Below, one piece after another: positions 10,255-22,704 of a DNA stretch of 64,000 bases. A program made the translations under genes and the position numbers. The notes under the pieces were generated by a model. That model was not told the DNA's origin. It did no database searches and was given only the letters and a program-made list of their open reading frames with translations. The DNA is taken from the NCBI GenBank assembly GCA_958295605.1, contig OY282499.1, positions 16,307,413 through 16,371,412 on the forward strand, given 5' to 3'. The first letter of the stretch is position 1. Each line of letters begins with the position of its first letter. Origin of the DNA: Ajuga chamaepitys (taxonomy: Eukaryota; Streptophyta; Magnoliopsida; Lamiales; Lamiaceae).

Positions 10255-10810
10255 AAAAAGAATTGCCTCAAATTAATTTTAATCAGCCAAATTTATAAAC
10301 ATATTTTTATAATAAAAGCCCAATATCCTAAAGTTTGTTATTTATGAAGATATTTGAAAAATTATTAAGCCCAATTGCTTAATGTTGAATGGGCAAAACG
10401 TGGGCCCATGTTCATGACTTAATTTTATCCACATTTTTCAGGAGCCCAAATGTTTACTATTAAATGGCCCAACCGGGCCTCATAATAGGTTGGCCCAAAA
10501 CATGGGAGCATCTATATATATATATATATGTCCGGGAAGACTCTAGAATTTAGACAGTGCATCATTGTTCATGTTACAGTCTCTCTCTATATCTATTCCA
10601 CGTTTAGAAAGAGAAATACATTTCCACCGTTTAGATTATCTTAATATTTCTCTCTCTAGCAACCTTTCAGTTTTTGCTCATTTTTCGCTGATTTAGATTC
10701 GATCTGTTACAGATCTGAATCAACTTTTCTTGGAAACACTGTTGGTATACCGATTTAGCATTGTGTTTTGACTATCTTATATCCTAAATTTTCGTAGACA
10801 ATGTTTTGTA
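10255..10810 (+). promoter_or_regulatory. Promoter-like block, copy 1 (GGCCCA-rich, TATA, CT-rich leader)
   Basis: This block has many GGCCCA/TGGGCC and GCCCAA motifs (10311-10500), then a TATATATATATATA stretch at 10512-10528 and a CT-rich leader (CAGTCTCTCTCTATATC) about 50 bases later. GGCCCA motifs match plant site II elements bound by TCP factors, common upstream of housekeeping and replication genes. The block is repeated at 11825-12419. No coding exon can be assigned downstream. The promoter role is inferred from composition. Confidence 0.45.
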
Positions 10811-11824
10811 TTTTTTTAAAATCTGTATTTTTTTTTCATTTTCTCACTACATATCTATTTTTTCTGGCGATATATGTTCAAGATTACATAACTCAATTCC
10901 GAATCGTTTTTCTGGCAAGATCTGGTATCAGATTAACAAATTTGTCTGTTGCAGATCCAGATCTAGTCGTTTTCTCCAAGATTTATGTAATCTTGGAGAC
11001 ATGCAGATAGTTAGAAACAGTGACTGGAAGATATTATATCTTTTTGGTTTTATATAAACATTATTTTTTCTATTTCGTATATATTTTATGTTTATTTATC
11101 TATTTTTCTATATCCGCTGAAATATGTGTTTAAAAACACAAATCTGGATCTTTAATTAGGAGATCAAACCATTTATGTATATTTTTGTCTATTTGTCGTT
11201 AAGATGTACTGTGAATTCGAGAAATCATAGATGTAAAACATCAGATCTGAAGGTTACAGTACTATTTATGTATATTTTTGTCTATTTGTCGCCAAAATTT
11301 CTGTAAATTCGAGAAAAGAGAGCTGAAAACTACAGATCTGAAATTTACAGTATTGTTTTATGAGATTTTTTGTAAATTCGAAATCTCATAGCTTTAAACC
11401 ATCAGATTTGAAAGTTACAGTACCAAAATATAATGATTTTTGTAATTTTTTTTTTTTTTTGGTTTATGGCTCTAAATTTTTTTAAATTTATAGTGTGTAT
11501 GGATTTAAAGCAACAGATCTAAAAGTTAATGAACCCAATATAATCATGTATGTATAATCTGAAGGAGAGGTTTTTAAATTAACAGTTCTGACAGTAAAAA
11601 TAGTAAATCTAAATATTTTTCAACATATTTTTAATTTTGATTTTAAGACATGCAGTTTTCCAGGTTATAATAAAATCGGTGCATTGTAATGATAATCTCT
11701 GATTTTCTGATTTGTTTTTCTAAAATAGTTTTAATAGTTTATAGGCATAAAATAGGGGACTGTTTGTTGAGTATAAAATTGATTGTAAGTAATTACATAA
11801 CGGTTCATTATACTTACTGCTCAT
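10811..11824 (+). other. AT-rich spacer with ~100 bp quasi-repeats
   Basis: No gene is visible. Loosely related segments recur near 11160, 11220, 11300, 11380 and 11500, each with a phrase like AAACATCAGATCTGAAGGTTACAG and TAAATTCGAGAAA. This suggests old tandem duplication of leader or intron-like sequence. Confidence 0.5.
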
Positions 11825-12099
11825 AAAAAGAATTAGCTCAAATTAATTTTAATCAGCCAAATTTATAAACATATTTTTATAATAAAAGCCCAATATGCTT
11901 GTCTAAATCTGTTATTTATGAAGATATGTATAAAATATTGGCAAATCCCGTCTTAAGGCCCAATTGCTTAATGTTGGATGGGCAAAATGTGGGCCCATCT
12001 TCATAACCTAATTTTAGCCACATTTATTAGGAGCCCAAATGTTTGCTATTAAATGGCCCAACCGGGCCTCATAATAGGTTGGTCCAAAACATGCGAGCA

Positions 12100-12145
<46 letters not shown>

Positions 12146-12419
12146 TGGGAACTATCTAGAATTTAGACAGTGCATCTAAAACTTTACTGTCTCTCTCTAT
12201 CTCTATTACATGTTTAGAAAGAGAAATACATTTCCACCGTTTAGATTATCTCAGTTTTTCTCTCTCTAGCAACCTTTCAGTTTTTGCTCAGTTTTCTCTA
12301 TCTAGATTCGATCTGTTACAGATCTGAATTAACTCTTCTTGGAAACACTGTTGGTATACTGATTTAGCATTATGTTTTGACTATCTTATATCCTAAATTT
12401 TCGCAGACAATGTTTTGTA
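11825..12419 (+). repeat. Promoter-like block, copy 2 (direct duplication of 10255-10810)
   Basis: It aligns along its whole length with 10255-10810 at an offset of 1570 bases, with scattered substitutions and a longer TA run (12101-12143). After it, GTAAGTAATTACATAATG matches the sequence just before it (GTAAGTAATTACATAACG, 11787). The arrangement is thus a tandem duplication whose second copy lost its ~1 kb interior. Confidence 0.8.
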
Positions 12420-15227
12420 AGTAATTACATAATGATTCCTTATAATTTCTGCTCATAAAACATATTTTTCAAGTATGGAACTTGTTGTTTTATCGTTTCT
12501 GCAAGATTCTAAGTATCTGTAGTGCTTAATATATTCGCTACCTAAATGATTGGAATTATGCACGGTCCGGATGATTTGTTCTAATTTTGAAGCACTTGCA
12601 GGAGAACAAATTTAAAAAAAAGGTATAACTATTAAAGATAATCTATATATATAGAGTCTTACTTAGATCTTGTAATTCTCGTTTTATTATATATGTTTGG
12701 AAACTAATATATGTAATTTTTTTGTCTTATACTTGGAGTGGTTTATTATCTTTCAATGGAAGGGTGAAGAGCAATTCATATCACAAATTGGTAAAAAGGT
12801 AAACATTAAGTTCACATATAATATGTTGTGTTATTTTTTATTATTGTGCATATTATTAAATAAGCATGATTTTCCAATTTTGTTTATCTTTAGAATATTG
12901 TATAGAGATTTATTTTATTTATATGAATAACCCTTTTACACAAAACTGTATATTATATCATCAAATAATAAGAATTTCTCTTTTATGTTTACTTGAAGCC
13001 TTAACATAATATCTAAGTTAATACTTAGCTGTTGTTCTGATCAATTATATATGGCAAAGAGAGTTACCAATATCGTATTGTAAAAATTTTGAAGAATATT
13101 GTTTTACTTATTTTTTAAATTATGTGCATATTTTGAAACTGATTCAGAGTTATTTATTGTTAAGTGATAGGAATATATTAAAACTTAAAAAAACTATATT
13201 TGAGTGTATAATAAATATTAATCAAACACTTTTTCTGTGTAATTGATCATTTTTTAAATTTCTGAAATTTTCTTAATAATCTGTTTGTGATTACATGTAA
13301 TGAGATTTTATTGTGAAACATGCTAATTATGAAGTTGATTATTACATGATGTTTAGTTTCGTTCATGTATGTTTGTTTCTGACACGTGCAGATTGAAATT
13401 AGATCGTCAAGCAATTTAACCAGTTATTCATTCCAAAATTTGAAGATAGTCCGAAAAAAGATAAGTATTACTTGTATTTTGTTGTTAACAGTAGATTATT
13501 AAAAATATAAGTTCTGTTGTATTTTAATGTAATCTGATTAATATAAATGCAGTTTATTATATAAAATGGCAAGCAAGAAGATCAGTTTGTCATTCCAAGA
13601 TAGTCTGAAAAAAGATAAGTATTTTTCGGCTTTAGTTGTTATTTTTCTATTATATTGAAATATTTTTGTTGTTGGTGTTTTGTTTCTTTGTTCATCATAT
13701 AAGTATTCTGCAAATGATTTATTTGGTATTGTCCTATCATCTACAATTTTTATGATGGTGATTTTTGTTTATTTGTTTAATTATTATTAAGTAATTTATA
13801 ATCTGAATATAACAACAACAAATTGTTTAGATTTTAATAATCTAAACATTCATATTGTTTATTTACTTACAATTAAGTTAAATTTAATTAATTGTTAATC
13901 AGATAAAACTGAGTTACTTTATTATAAATACTGTTGAGCATATCTCATAAAAATAATTAAAATGATCTTTATAATTGTCCTTTCGTTCCCGAAATCTTAA
14001 AAATCAGCATAAGATATAAAAGGGTTTATAATTTTTCTTTAATTTGTTTTCTTTAACAGTGTAAATTCATTTATTCTCAACATCTTTCAGCGAATTTTTT
14101 TTTATTCCTGTAACATATCTACTTCTCTACATATTAAATGAAAAATAAACATACATGCTTTTATGTGATCGTTAATACCACACTATCACATATATACAAT
14201 TCTCGAAAATCATGCAGGGTAAAAGTCAAAGATTTACAACGTTGAAAATCATAAGACGTCCAAGTATCATAAAGATCAAAGTAAGTATATCTGACCTGTT
14301 GATTCTTTGTTTAATGATTTAATACGTCCAAGTATCATAAAGATCAAAGTAAGTATATCTGACTTGTTGATTCTTTGTTTAACGATTTTTTTTTGGTATG
14401 AGCCATCCTTCTGATATGGTTGGTACCTGCCTCTACAACGTGTATATTTGGTTATGTTTGTTACTTGAATCTGTTGCGTGTGTATATGCGTATTTGTGTT
14501 CTATGTGAAAGCTGTTTGAAAGTATTTGACATGTATTCTGTGATACTGCGTCAATTATATTCCTAGGCAAAGTAGGTTAGTGCTCGAGATATATATTGAA
14601 TAATTATAATTGATTTTTTGTGATATCGATTTTGATTTGATAGTGTTGATATATGGACTCCTTATTATCAGGGATTATAGTCTATCAACAAAATCTTAGT
14701 TGGATTATCATACATCATAACCATTTTTTTAGGAGTTAGTTCCTAAAATGAATATTTTATTCACGATTTGATATATTATCACGTTTTTTATATTTTATTC
14801 ACGTTTTTTATTATACATATTTTTAAAATTACAGTTATTATGATTTTTTGATTTAAACATATAATCTATATAATAATCCATATTTTTTGCTGTTCCAGAT
14901 GTTGGTGCTATAGAAATAAATGTGTTGATAAATATTTCTATTAATTTAGAAAAATTGCACCATTTGACATAAATTTGTTCTAAGATAAATTTAGTATTTA
15001 TGATTTATGTTTTGGAGTTTATTTATAACTGACTATATATTTTTATAGATTAGAAAAGACATCTTTTTGATATAATGTTTATTATTGTTTTATATATAAA
15101 CGATCTAACTTCATACATAATGTCAAATAAATTACACTACTAACATTAATAACATTTTTTAAATCCTAAAAGTTGTACTTTACACACGGGTAATGTTTAT
15201 AAATATTCTACTTGATTTTTGTTAAAT
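12420..15227 (+). other. AT-rich region with exon-like scraps, no assignable gene
   Basis: Two short similar blocks, around 13392-13463 and 13552-13618, both end AGATAGTC(C/T)GAAAAAAGATAA followed by GTATT, like exon ends before donor sites. The second contains ATG at 13565 (MASKKISLSFQDSLKKD), somewhat like the start of plant B3 proteins. A third AG/GT-bounded block lies at 14218-14280. None can be joined into a credible gene. ATCTATATATATAGAGTC at 12641 could be a Helitron 5' terminus (A before TC), but this is only a guess. Confidence 0.3.
14257..14392 (+). repeat. 68-bp tandem duplication spanning an exon-like end and donor site
   Basis: CGTCCAAGTATCATAAAGAT followed by CAAAGTAAGTATATCTGAC occurs at 14257 and again at 14325, almost identical. 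Each copy carries the donor-like AAAG/GTAAGTAT. Confidence 0.8.
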
Positions 15228-15632
15228 AATGTATTATGTGATTTCATTATTTTATACACATTATTTTTCACCTATAGTAATTTTTTTATACACCCACTTT
15301 TTTCAAATCTATTCAATACATTTGTTAATTATTTTATTTTGCGTTCAGTGCCAAGAATATAGTTAAATATATAGATATCAGTTCATTTTGATTGATTATG
15401 CAAACGATGTTTAAACAAAAAAAAAATGTATTATATTTTTAATTTCATTTTTTATACACTTTCTTTTTCACCTGTAGTAATTTTTTTATACATTCACGTT
15501 TTTAACATGTATTAAATAGATTTGTTCATTATTTTATTTTGTGTTGAATGCCAAGAATATAGCTAAATATATAGATTTAATGGATCCGTTCATCTTGATT
15601 GATTATGCAAGCGATGATTAAACAAAAAACAA
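15228..15632 (+). repeat. ~200-bp tandem duplication next to the RPA pseudogene 3' end
   Basis: The segment starting AATGTATTAT at 15228 is repeated from 15425, with diverged but colinear sequence (CACCTATAGTAATTTTTTTATACA versus CACCTGTAGTAATTTTTTTATACA; GCCAAGAATATAG; TTGATTGATTATGCAA). It lies just downstream of the pseudogene stop on the minus strand. Confidence 0.75.
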
Positions 15633-15767
15633 ATGTATTGAATAAATGTAGGTGCAAACTGAACGAATTAATAAAAAACATAGGAAATGAAACCGACAAA
15701 ACATTGTTCAAATAAAAACCAAAACAAATAGAAACAAAGAATTTAGCATTATATGAGTCCAACACTT

Positions 15768-18338
15768 TCACGGCTTCTCTTTTTTGACCACGACGGCTTT
15801 TGGCTTCTTGTTAGTAGAGAATGATTCATCTAGTCGTCGCTTAACTGTCTGACCGCCATCAATAGGTGTAGATTTCACAACCTCGTCATCTTCAACCACT
15901 CTATCATTTGTCTTCTCGGGTGTGTTGACCTCATCATCAGACATTGTAGATTCCTATTAATTTTTTATCAAGATAGGTATTAATTTCTGTTTTAGTATCG
16001 ATTTACTTATAATCCTAATAGCAAAATACGATACATCATGAACAGATCTTACATTTGCATTCACGGACTCACAAGGATAAACAAAAGAAATGTTTTCATC
16101 TCCCTATAAACATATAAATACTATTATTAGTTAATTTAATTATTTAAGACAATTCGTTGCTAATATGTATTTATATATAAAGATTACCTGTGGTGCATTA
16201 TACGACTCTTCAAAACGTGCGATGACATCTGTATCGTCTGAAATCTTGATGACCGTAAAAGCTTTATTGACATTACCTGCGTCATCCTTTTTAATCTTCA
16301 CCTTAATCAGTACTTTGCGACCAGCAAGATTGTCAATCTCTTCTTGCAAAGCATCTTTGTCAGCATTCTACATGTAAATAGAATGTTATATACAATAATT
16401 TTTGTGCATTTTGAAATTATACAAAGATTTTAAATTAATATTATGAATTCTCACAATCCTATTATTGAATTCTGAAGCTCTCATTCCTAGTAAGGTCGTG
16501 CCCTCTTTATCTTAACAAACAAACAAAGCATTAGCTTTCCCGTCATGCACACGTAGCTCAATTTTGTACCTACCAATTAAGTAAACCGTAAGATGCTTTT
16601 ATTGTTATAATATTATTATATCTAAACTATTCACAATAAACTTTATCTTAGATAATCTTCTGAATTTAATACCTTAGTTTTCAGCTCCCTTTTGAGCACT
16701 GCATTTGTAACATTCGTATATCTCGCCATTGAGGAAAATCTTTCTGAAGCATGTATTACAGGATCTATATAGCAATTTTGTTCATTCTCAATTTCACCTA
16801 TAGTTCCCGAAATCCAAAAAAGACCCTCCTATAAATTGTGTGAAATAAAGTTACATTATAGTTTATTATATTTTGCAAAAATCTGTAAGACAATGGTAAT
16901 AAATGCTTATTTTAACTTGTATAACATTATTTAATATGATATAAGCTGGTCGAGAATTTAGAGATATATAACATACCGTAGTTGGCTTTTCAAGTAGTTG
17001 AGAAATAGTACGAACATTAGCTGCACCGCTTGTGAACTCTAAAATAATAGACGTCCAAGACATTTCCGAAATTGTGCTAACGCATGGAGAAGTGATTGGC
17101 CGTTTTCCCATACTGTGTTTATCACAAAAAGTTTGATAAAATCGTTTAAACTTTATTTATCAGTTTAAGAATGAAGTTGTATGATATTGGTTATATCACT
17201 AATATATTACCTTTGACAAAAAGACTTGATCTGTGGATCAGATCCATTCACCACCAACTTAGTGATATGATATGTGTTTGTGACTTGTTTCTCGTCTACA
17301 TTTTTTCATTAAAACATTCAGTTACGTTTACAATTATCTATTATGTATAACTTATAACTAATATTAAAAGTAAACTAATAAAGCTCTTCATTGTCTTACA
17401 TAGGTACTCTTTGAGTCTCCCAAATTGAATTGCAACGATAATCGGTTCAGTTCTATCATCATTCAAAAATGGCATTACCAGCTCAATGTACTCATCCCAA
17501 AGAGTTACAGTAAGTCTTCTGTTCCTAATATATTAGAAATCATACAAAATAATACATCATATCATATATTTAGAAATAAATCAAAGGATTTATTAAAAAA
17601 TAAATTTAATGCACATAAGTAAATGTTTCGATGATTACTGTAAGTCCTCCAGATGTAAATCCATGACAGATTTTTCGCTTGTAGACTTGTGAGATGGTTC
17701 TTTGCCGACCACTCTTCCAATGACATCTATAGAGCAGATATCGATTGACAAAGAATCGTATAAACATTATTTCAAATTTAACTTTAAAGATAAAATAAAA
17801 TAAAAATATAGCGAAAGAAATTACCAAATAGCTTGAAACATGTACTTGCATCCATAGAATGAATTGCATCATAGGAAACAAAGTTGTACATGTTTGAAGG
17901 TAACGTGTTATCTCGTAGTTGCACAATTTTGGCCTTTCCAATGAACTGTATCTTGTATGGATGCTCGCATGGTTTGTATTTTAATCTTGAATTAACTTCA
18001 GAAACCAAAAAATTTGAAATGATGAAGAGTCCTCCCTCTTTGAGTTTAGGTTTGTGCAGCTCTATGAGTGACTTCTTGATAGTCGCATGTATAGTTCCCC
18101 CCGTATAGGAATTACATTACATTAAAAAAAAATTTAAATCATTCAAATCTATATAAATATGGAACTGTAAAAAAATACACAATTTTACCTCACGGTCTCT
18201 GAGAATAAGATCGTAGCTGTAAACTGCATCCTTACGTCCCTACATAGGAACTTCATATGCTCTGACTAAGCGAACTCTAATTGCCCACATCATTTTTTCT
18301 GGATTGAGGTCATCAATCATGTTGAAAACTGGAGCCAT
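15768..18338 (-). pseudogene. RPA70-like (replication protein A large subunit) pseudogene, Helitron-type
   Basis: A multi-exon gene on the minus strand starts at ATG 18338 (MAPVFNMIDDLNPEKMMWAI) and ends at TGA 15768-15770. The first exon carries the N-terminal OB motif. The second (about 17822-18106) carries the DBD-A block HATIKKSLIELHKPKLKEGG and SNFLVSEVNSRLKYKPCEHP. DVIGRVVGKE and VTLWDEYIELVMPF (about 17735 and 17510) mark DBD-B. A C-terminal zinc region (CFRK... ECYKCSAQK, 16699-16775) marks DBD-C. The tail is acidic, then basic (15780-15950). RPA binds single-stranded DNA, and plant Helitrons often encode such proteins. TAG in exon 1 (after VPM), a stop in the DBD-B exon and a one-base shift in the zinc region break it. 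Intron limits are approximate. Confidence 0.8.
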
Positions 18339-18639
18339 TTTTTGTTGTTTATAATGATTTTGCAGTCTGCAAATTTTTATGCGTGGTGAATGGTGATAGC
18401 TGACATGTCTCATATTTATAATGCATGTTTAACCCTAGTATCCAATCGGATAATTATGTATTCTGTTAGGTATATCGCGTACAAATATAGTAAACCGAAT
18501 ATTTTATTCCTTAGATATCTCAATTGTATTTTATATTATATTTATAATACGCATTTTCCAAACAATAGCCCCTATATATCTAAAAAAAATCTATATATTA
18601 TCTAAAACCAACCATATATCGTACAACCTTTTATTTTAT

Positions 18640-18670
18640 CTATATCTATCTATCTATCTATATATATAAA
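18640..18670. repeat. TCTA/TA microsatellite
   Basis: A run of CTATCTATCTATCTATATATATA in the intergenic space between the RPA and B3 pseudogenes. Confidence 0.7.
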
Positions 18671-19245
18671 CTTGACATCTATCTCCTTAGATATCTCAAC
18701 TGCATTTTAAAATATATTCGGATTCCAAATCTTCTGTTAAATTTTGTTGAGATTGATATGCGCGAAATATATTTTAAAATACTAACGATATTTCTTATTT
18801 CTACATTTTTCAACTTTATTATTTTTTTCCTTCTATGATTTATTTTTTATAATTTATAAATTATAATTCAATGAAAACGTTTCCTAAAATTGTGTAATTA
18901 CAACTATATATATTTTTGATCATTTATGTTATTTAGTATATTTTCGTAAATAATTAAAATTATTAAGTGCAAGTTTTTTTGATGTTTTGTTGTTTGCTAT
19001 TAAATTTGTCTAGTAAGAATGTGATGTGTAACGTTTCTTTATCATGTTTAGAAACTAAACTAAAATTTAATATGCTCTAGCATAACGTTTCTATCTCCTG
19101 AAATAATTCTCTTAATATTGTTCATGTAATAATGGCGTATTAGATGTATTTTGGCCTGGTCAATCAAAATATAATTTGTATTCATGAAGTGGAATTCTGC
19201 CGGTTTACATGATAAACCGAAATTTTTCTTACGATAGAAATTGTT

Positions 19246-19286
<41 letters not shown>

Positions 19287-19753
19287 ATGATTGTAGATGT
19301 AAACATTATATTGTTGTTGCATCTTTGCATCATATCGTTTTATAATATGGAGAAAATATCAATTATGGCCTTTTTTTTTTTTTTTTTTAATTTTTTATGA
19401 GTGTAGATGTAAACATTAAATTGTTGTTGCATCTTTGCATCATATCGGTTTATATTATGGAAAAATGTCAATTATTGCTCTTGAATATGTAGAGAAGTTT
19501 TATTACATGATAGAAATTGTCAATTATTTGATGATATTTTGTTTTTTCTTGCAACATAGATTTAAATTTTATAATGTTGTTGCATCTTTGGCTCATATCG
19601 TTTAATAATCTGGGAAAAATAAATAACACATCAAATATGTAGGGAAACACTATTTAAATATGAAAATTGACTAATTAAAATCTGAAACTTGAAATTCAAA
19701 GTAATGTTGCTAAACAAAATGATAGAATATAAGTTACAACGATCACGGGTAAA
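18671..19753. repeat. AT-rich spacer with three ~85-bp repeats and (TA)n
   Basis: No gene is seen. A (TA)n run lies at 19249-19282. The phrase TGTTGTTGCATCTTTGCATC, followed by a TATCG.TTTA.AAT motif and a stretch like GAAAAAT.TCAATTAT, occurs near 19311, 19427 and, more diverged, 19574. Confidence 0.6.
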
Positions 19754-20939
19754 TTATTTTTTCTCTACACGGAAACTGAGCTCTTCATTGTTTTGTAAGT
19801 AAAATGTCCACTCTGTATCAGCATATCTTAAATTATTCATTATAAAGACTCCCGTTTCTTCCCTTCCATGGATATTCTATCTTTCTTCTTCTTCAACTTC
19901 ACGATCCATGTATTACCATTGGCTTCCAAAACGACCTTTTGTTGATTCTGTTCGGTTGTCAGTTGTTCTCTCCAAAATTTCATAGGGATCGGCTGAAAAA
20001 AATTTATTCAAAATAAACTTAGATGTAGATAGATACAATAAAAATTATTTCAAATTGTAAATATAAAAAGAATGTTTTTTTGAAATACCAATCGTTTTCG
20101 AGCACTATATGACAGATACAATAAAAATTATTTCAAATTGTAAATATAAAAAGAATGCTTTTTTGAAATACCAATCGTTTCCGAGCACTATATGTTTTAC
20201 ATATCTCCAAGGTGAAAGAAATAGGAATTTGGCTACTTTGACCTTCTTCGTAGCGACTTTGAGTAGTTTCTCGTATTTGAAGTTGATCAGCAATGTATTT
20301 AAGAATGTATTCTGGAACAAAGGTCCTTTCTAGATTTTTGTGAATATCTGAAAAAAAAAAAAAAAACCATTATAATGTAACTCTGAAAATCATATTTAGA
20401 TGTGTTTTTTGTAAAAAATAAAAATAAAAATTAATTGTTTGAATTAGTAATTGTCTTACCTTTAGTGTGAGGATTACTTTCACTGCCATATATGTTTGTT
20501 TTGAAGACACCATCTTTTGTAAACACGTTTACTTTTAATATCACTATTCCATCATATGAGAAAATGAGCAAGTCACCTGTTTCCAAACAATTATTAGATA
20601 CAAATACCTCCCATCCTTTGGTTAGACGTACACTGCCGTCTTCATCCACTTTGGTGTGGGTTTCCTAATACTTGTTGAAATCCTTCTTCAAACCAAAACC
20701 AGGTGGAATTGTTTCTTTCTTTTTGAATTCTTCCACAAAGTTATAAGTTAATACCTGTAAAAAAACAGTTACCAAAAAATATTTCATGTTGAATTGCTAA
20801 CAGAATTTGCGTCACATACATAAGATAGAAATTCGTACCACGGTACCAGTGTATTTGACATGTGGCTCCTATACTGAATACAGAAAAACATTGTAGGTGT
20901 CTTGTCAAATTCATCGTTCAATGAAGCGTTAACCTTCAT
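19754..20939 (-). pseudogene. REM-type B3 DNA-binding protein pseudogene
   Basis: Minus-strand exons encode two B3-like modules. The first has WEVFVSNNCLETGDLLIFSY and DGIVILKVNVF (about 20465-20620), the signature of the C-terminal half of a B3 domain. The second has FWREQLTTEQNQQKVVLEAN, GNTWIVKLKKKKDRI and, in another frame, WTFYLQNNEELSFRV (19754-19990). B3/REM proteins are plant transcription factors. The start at 20939 (MKVNASLNDEFDKTPTMFF) is plausible, and a further exon may begin at ATG 21449. A stop interrupts the first module near 20670, and at least one shift breaks the second near 19850. It lies between the RPA pseudogene and the Helitron 3' end, on the same strand as RPA, and may have been captured by the element. 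Confidence 0.7.
20031..20196 (-). repeat. 83-bp tandem duplication across an exon/intron junction of the B3 pseudogene
   Basis: AGATACAATAAAAATTATTT starts at 20031 and again at 20114, and both copies run through AATACCAATCGTTTYCGAGC with only about two differences. The duplicated unit spans the end of an exon and the intron after it. Confidence 0.85.
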
Positions 20940-21039
20940 CTTTTCGCCTGTTATTTCACAGCGTCGGAATTAAGGGAATTTTAAGATTCTGAAAAATTAT
21001 GTAGTTGATGATGTTTTTATAGGTAGGATATCAAATCAG

Positions 21040-21245
21040 GAATCAAATATTAAAATATTTTAAATAATCTGCAGTTTTTTATAGGAGATATATTTATCCA
21101 ATAAAAATCAAATATGAAAATATACAGAATAATCTTTTTTTTTTTTTTTGGTAGGAGATATATCTACCCAGTAGAAATCAATTCTGAAAATATTTAGAAT
21201 AATCTGTATTTTTTTATAGGAGATATATTTATCCAATAGATTGAT
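21040..21245. repeat. Three diverged ~80-bp tandem repeats
   Basis: The phrase TAGGAGATATATTTATCCAA with following AATAATCTG-like text recurs at about 21080, 21150 and 21220. Confidence 0.7.
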
Positions 21246-22185
21246 TTTGATTGTATATTCGAAATTTTATAATTAAAGAATCATCTTTAGTTGCACAGAT
21301 TGGTTGTATTTGCATATTAAACCATAAGATTAAAAAAAATAAATAATAAATCTACAGTTTACCTTAAGTTTGCTTTGGGTATATTCAATCATTATTTTTG
21401 CTGATTTCTTAGTTTCTTGATTTGCAGGCCGTCCATTTCGCGCATACATTGTGAAGGACCTATAAAAGTTGACAACGTATAATGAAGAATGAATCAATGA
21501 ACGTCAGAATAATCGAGAGATTTGATCAGGATGTATATCTAAATCCAAAAAAAATGTAATCACTAAATCAATAGGAATGAAGGAACGTCAGAATAATCGG
21601 GATATTTGATCACTATATTTCTGAATCAAAAAAACTGTACATTGGCTAAATTTGAAAACTATAATTAATTACACAGCTAAATCAAATCCAGAAATATGAA
21701 TCAAATGTAAGTGACCTTGGCTTGGATAATAAATAAACTGCGAAATGAACAATGAGTACTAAAGAAATACCTTGTTGGAATCGGTATTCTCATTTAATGA
21801 AAATGTTGTACTTATATGTACAAAAAGTTTATCGGATAAGAATTGTTTAAAAATTTAAATTTTCAAAATTTAAATTTCAAAGTTTTTACAAATGTGTAAC
21901 ATAATCTGGAAAAAGATAAAAAATTAAACAAAACAAATTTTTTTTCCTGAATTTCCGAAAATTCACATAATTTAATATTGTAGCATTCAAAATTCAAAAT
22001 TCAAAACTCCATCTAATTTAGAAATGGGCGGGAAAATATTCAGCATACTATTTCCGGATGACTTGGCTTATTATATAGATATAGATTACTTTTCATCTCT
22101 TATTATATATTGATTGAAATATTTTATTGCATTAAATGATATAAACATATAAAATTCTTATTATTTATTCATTTACATTGATAAA

Positions 22186-22212
22186 CCGTGCATTGCACGG
22201 GGATACTACTAG
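22186..22212 (+). other. Helitron 3' terminus: hairpin plus CTAG
   Basis: CCGTGCATTGCACGG forms a 6-bp stem with a 3-base loop, followed after 8 bases by CTAG and a host T. Plant Helitrons commonly end with a GC-rich hairpin of this kind (often resembling CCGTGCATTGCACGG) about 10 bases before CTRR. Confidence 0.75.
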
Positions 22213-22699
22213 TTTAAAATAAGTATAGTTAATTTCATGATTTTTCTTTAACAAAAGATAATCACTAATAAAGCCGTTAAAAGAACCAAATGAAAATGCA
22301 TCTAAATTTATTTTTCAAGTAATTTTGGATTCAAAATTTAAATCCCGATTAATAACCTATGTCAGCTAACATCATTATGCACTTGAAAATTATAAAACTC
22401 CATAACACATGTAACAACAAAACAAATAAACAATTATTAGTCAAACCCATAGTATTTACTAGCAATTAAGTGAACAAGAAAAATTAATTGAAACTAAACA
22501 AATAAAATATAATTTTTCCTAATCATTTTCTTGACAAATCAATTTTACATAATAATCATGATTTTATCGAAGACACATTTCATAATATTAACTATTCAAG
22601 AATATTTGAATAATTACTAGTAATGTCTAGTACGTATTACATCAGCACAATTAGTCAAACAATCATCAACTAAACAATATTATAGTTAACACTTTAATA
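22213..22699. other. AT-rich DNA without recognisable features
   Basis: I see no coding potential, repeats or motifs that can be assigned. Confidence 0.5.
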
Positions 22700-22704
22700 C
22701 TAAA

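Larger units (their letters stand above)
15768..22212 (+). mobile_element. Helitron (non-autonomous) with RPA70- and B3-like genes; left end unresolved
   Basis: The right end has a Helitron 3' terminus: the hairpin CCGTGC-ATT-GCACGG at 22186-22200, followed by a short AT stretch and CTAG at 22212, then T. This orients the element on the plus strand. Its supported content is the RPA70-like and REM-B3 pseudogenes, both antisense to it. No Rep/helicase (RepHel) coding sequence was found, so it would be non-autonomous. The 5' end should be TC preceded by A and must lie left of 15768. A candidate at 12641 is unproven, so the start given is only the leftmost supported gene. Confidence 0.55.
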
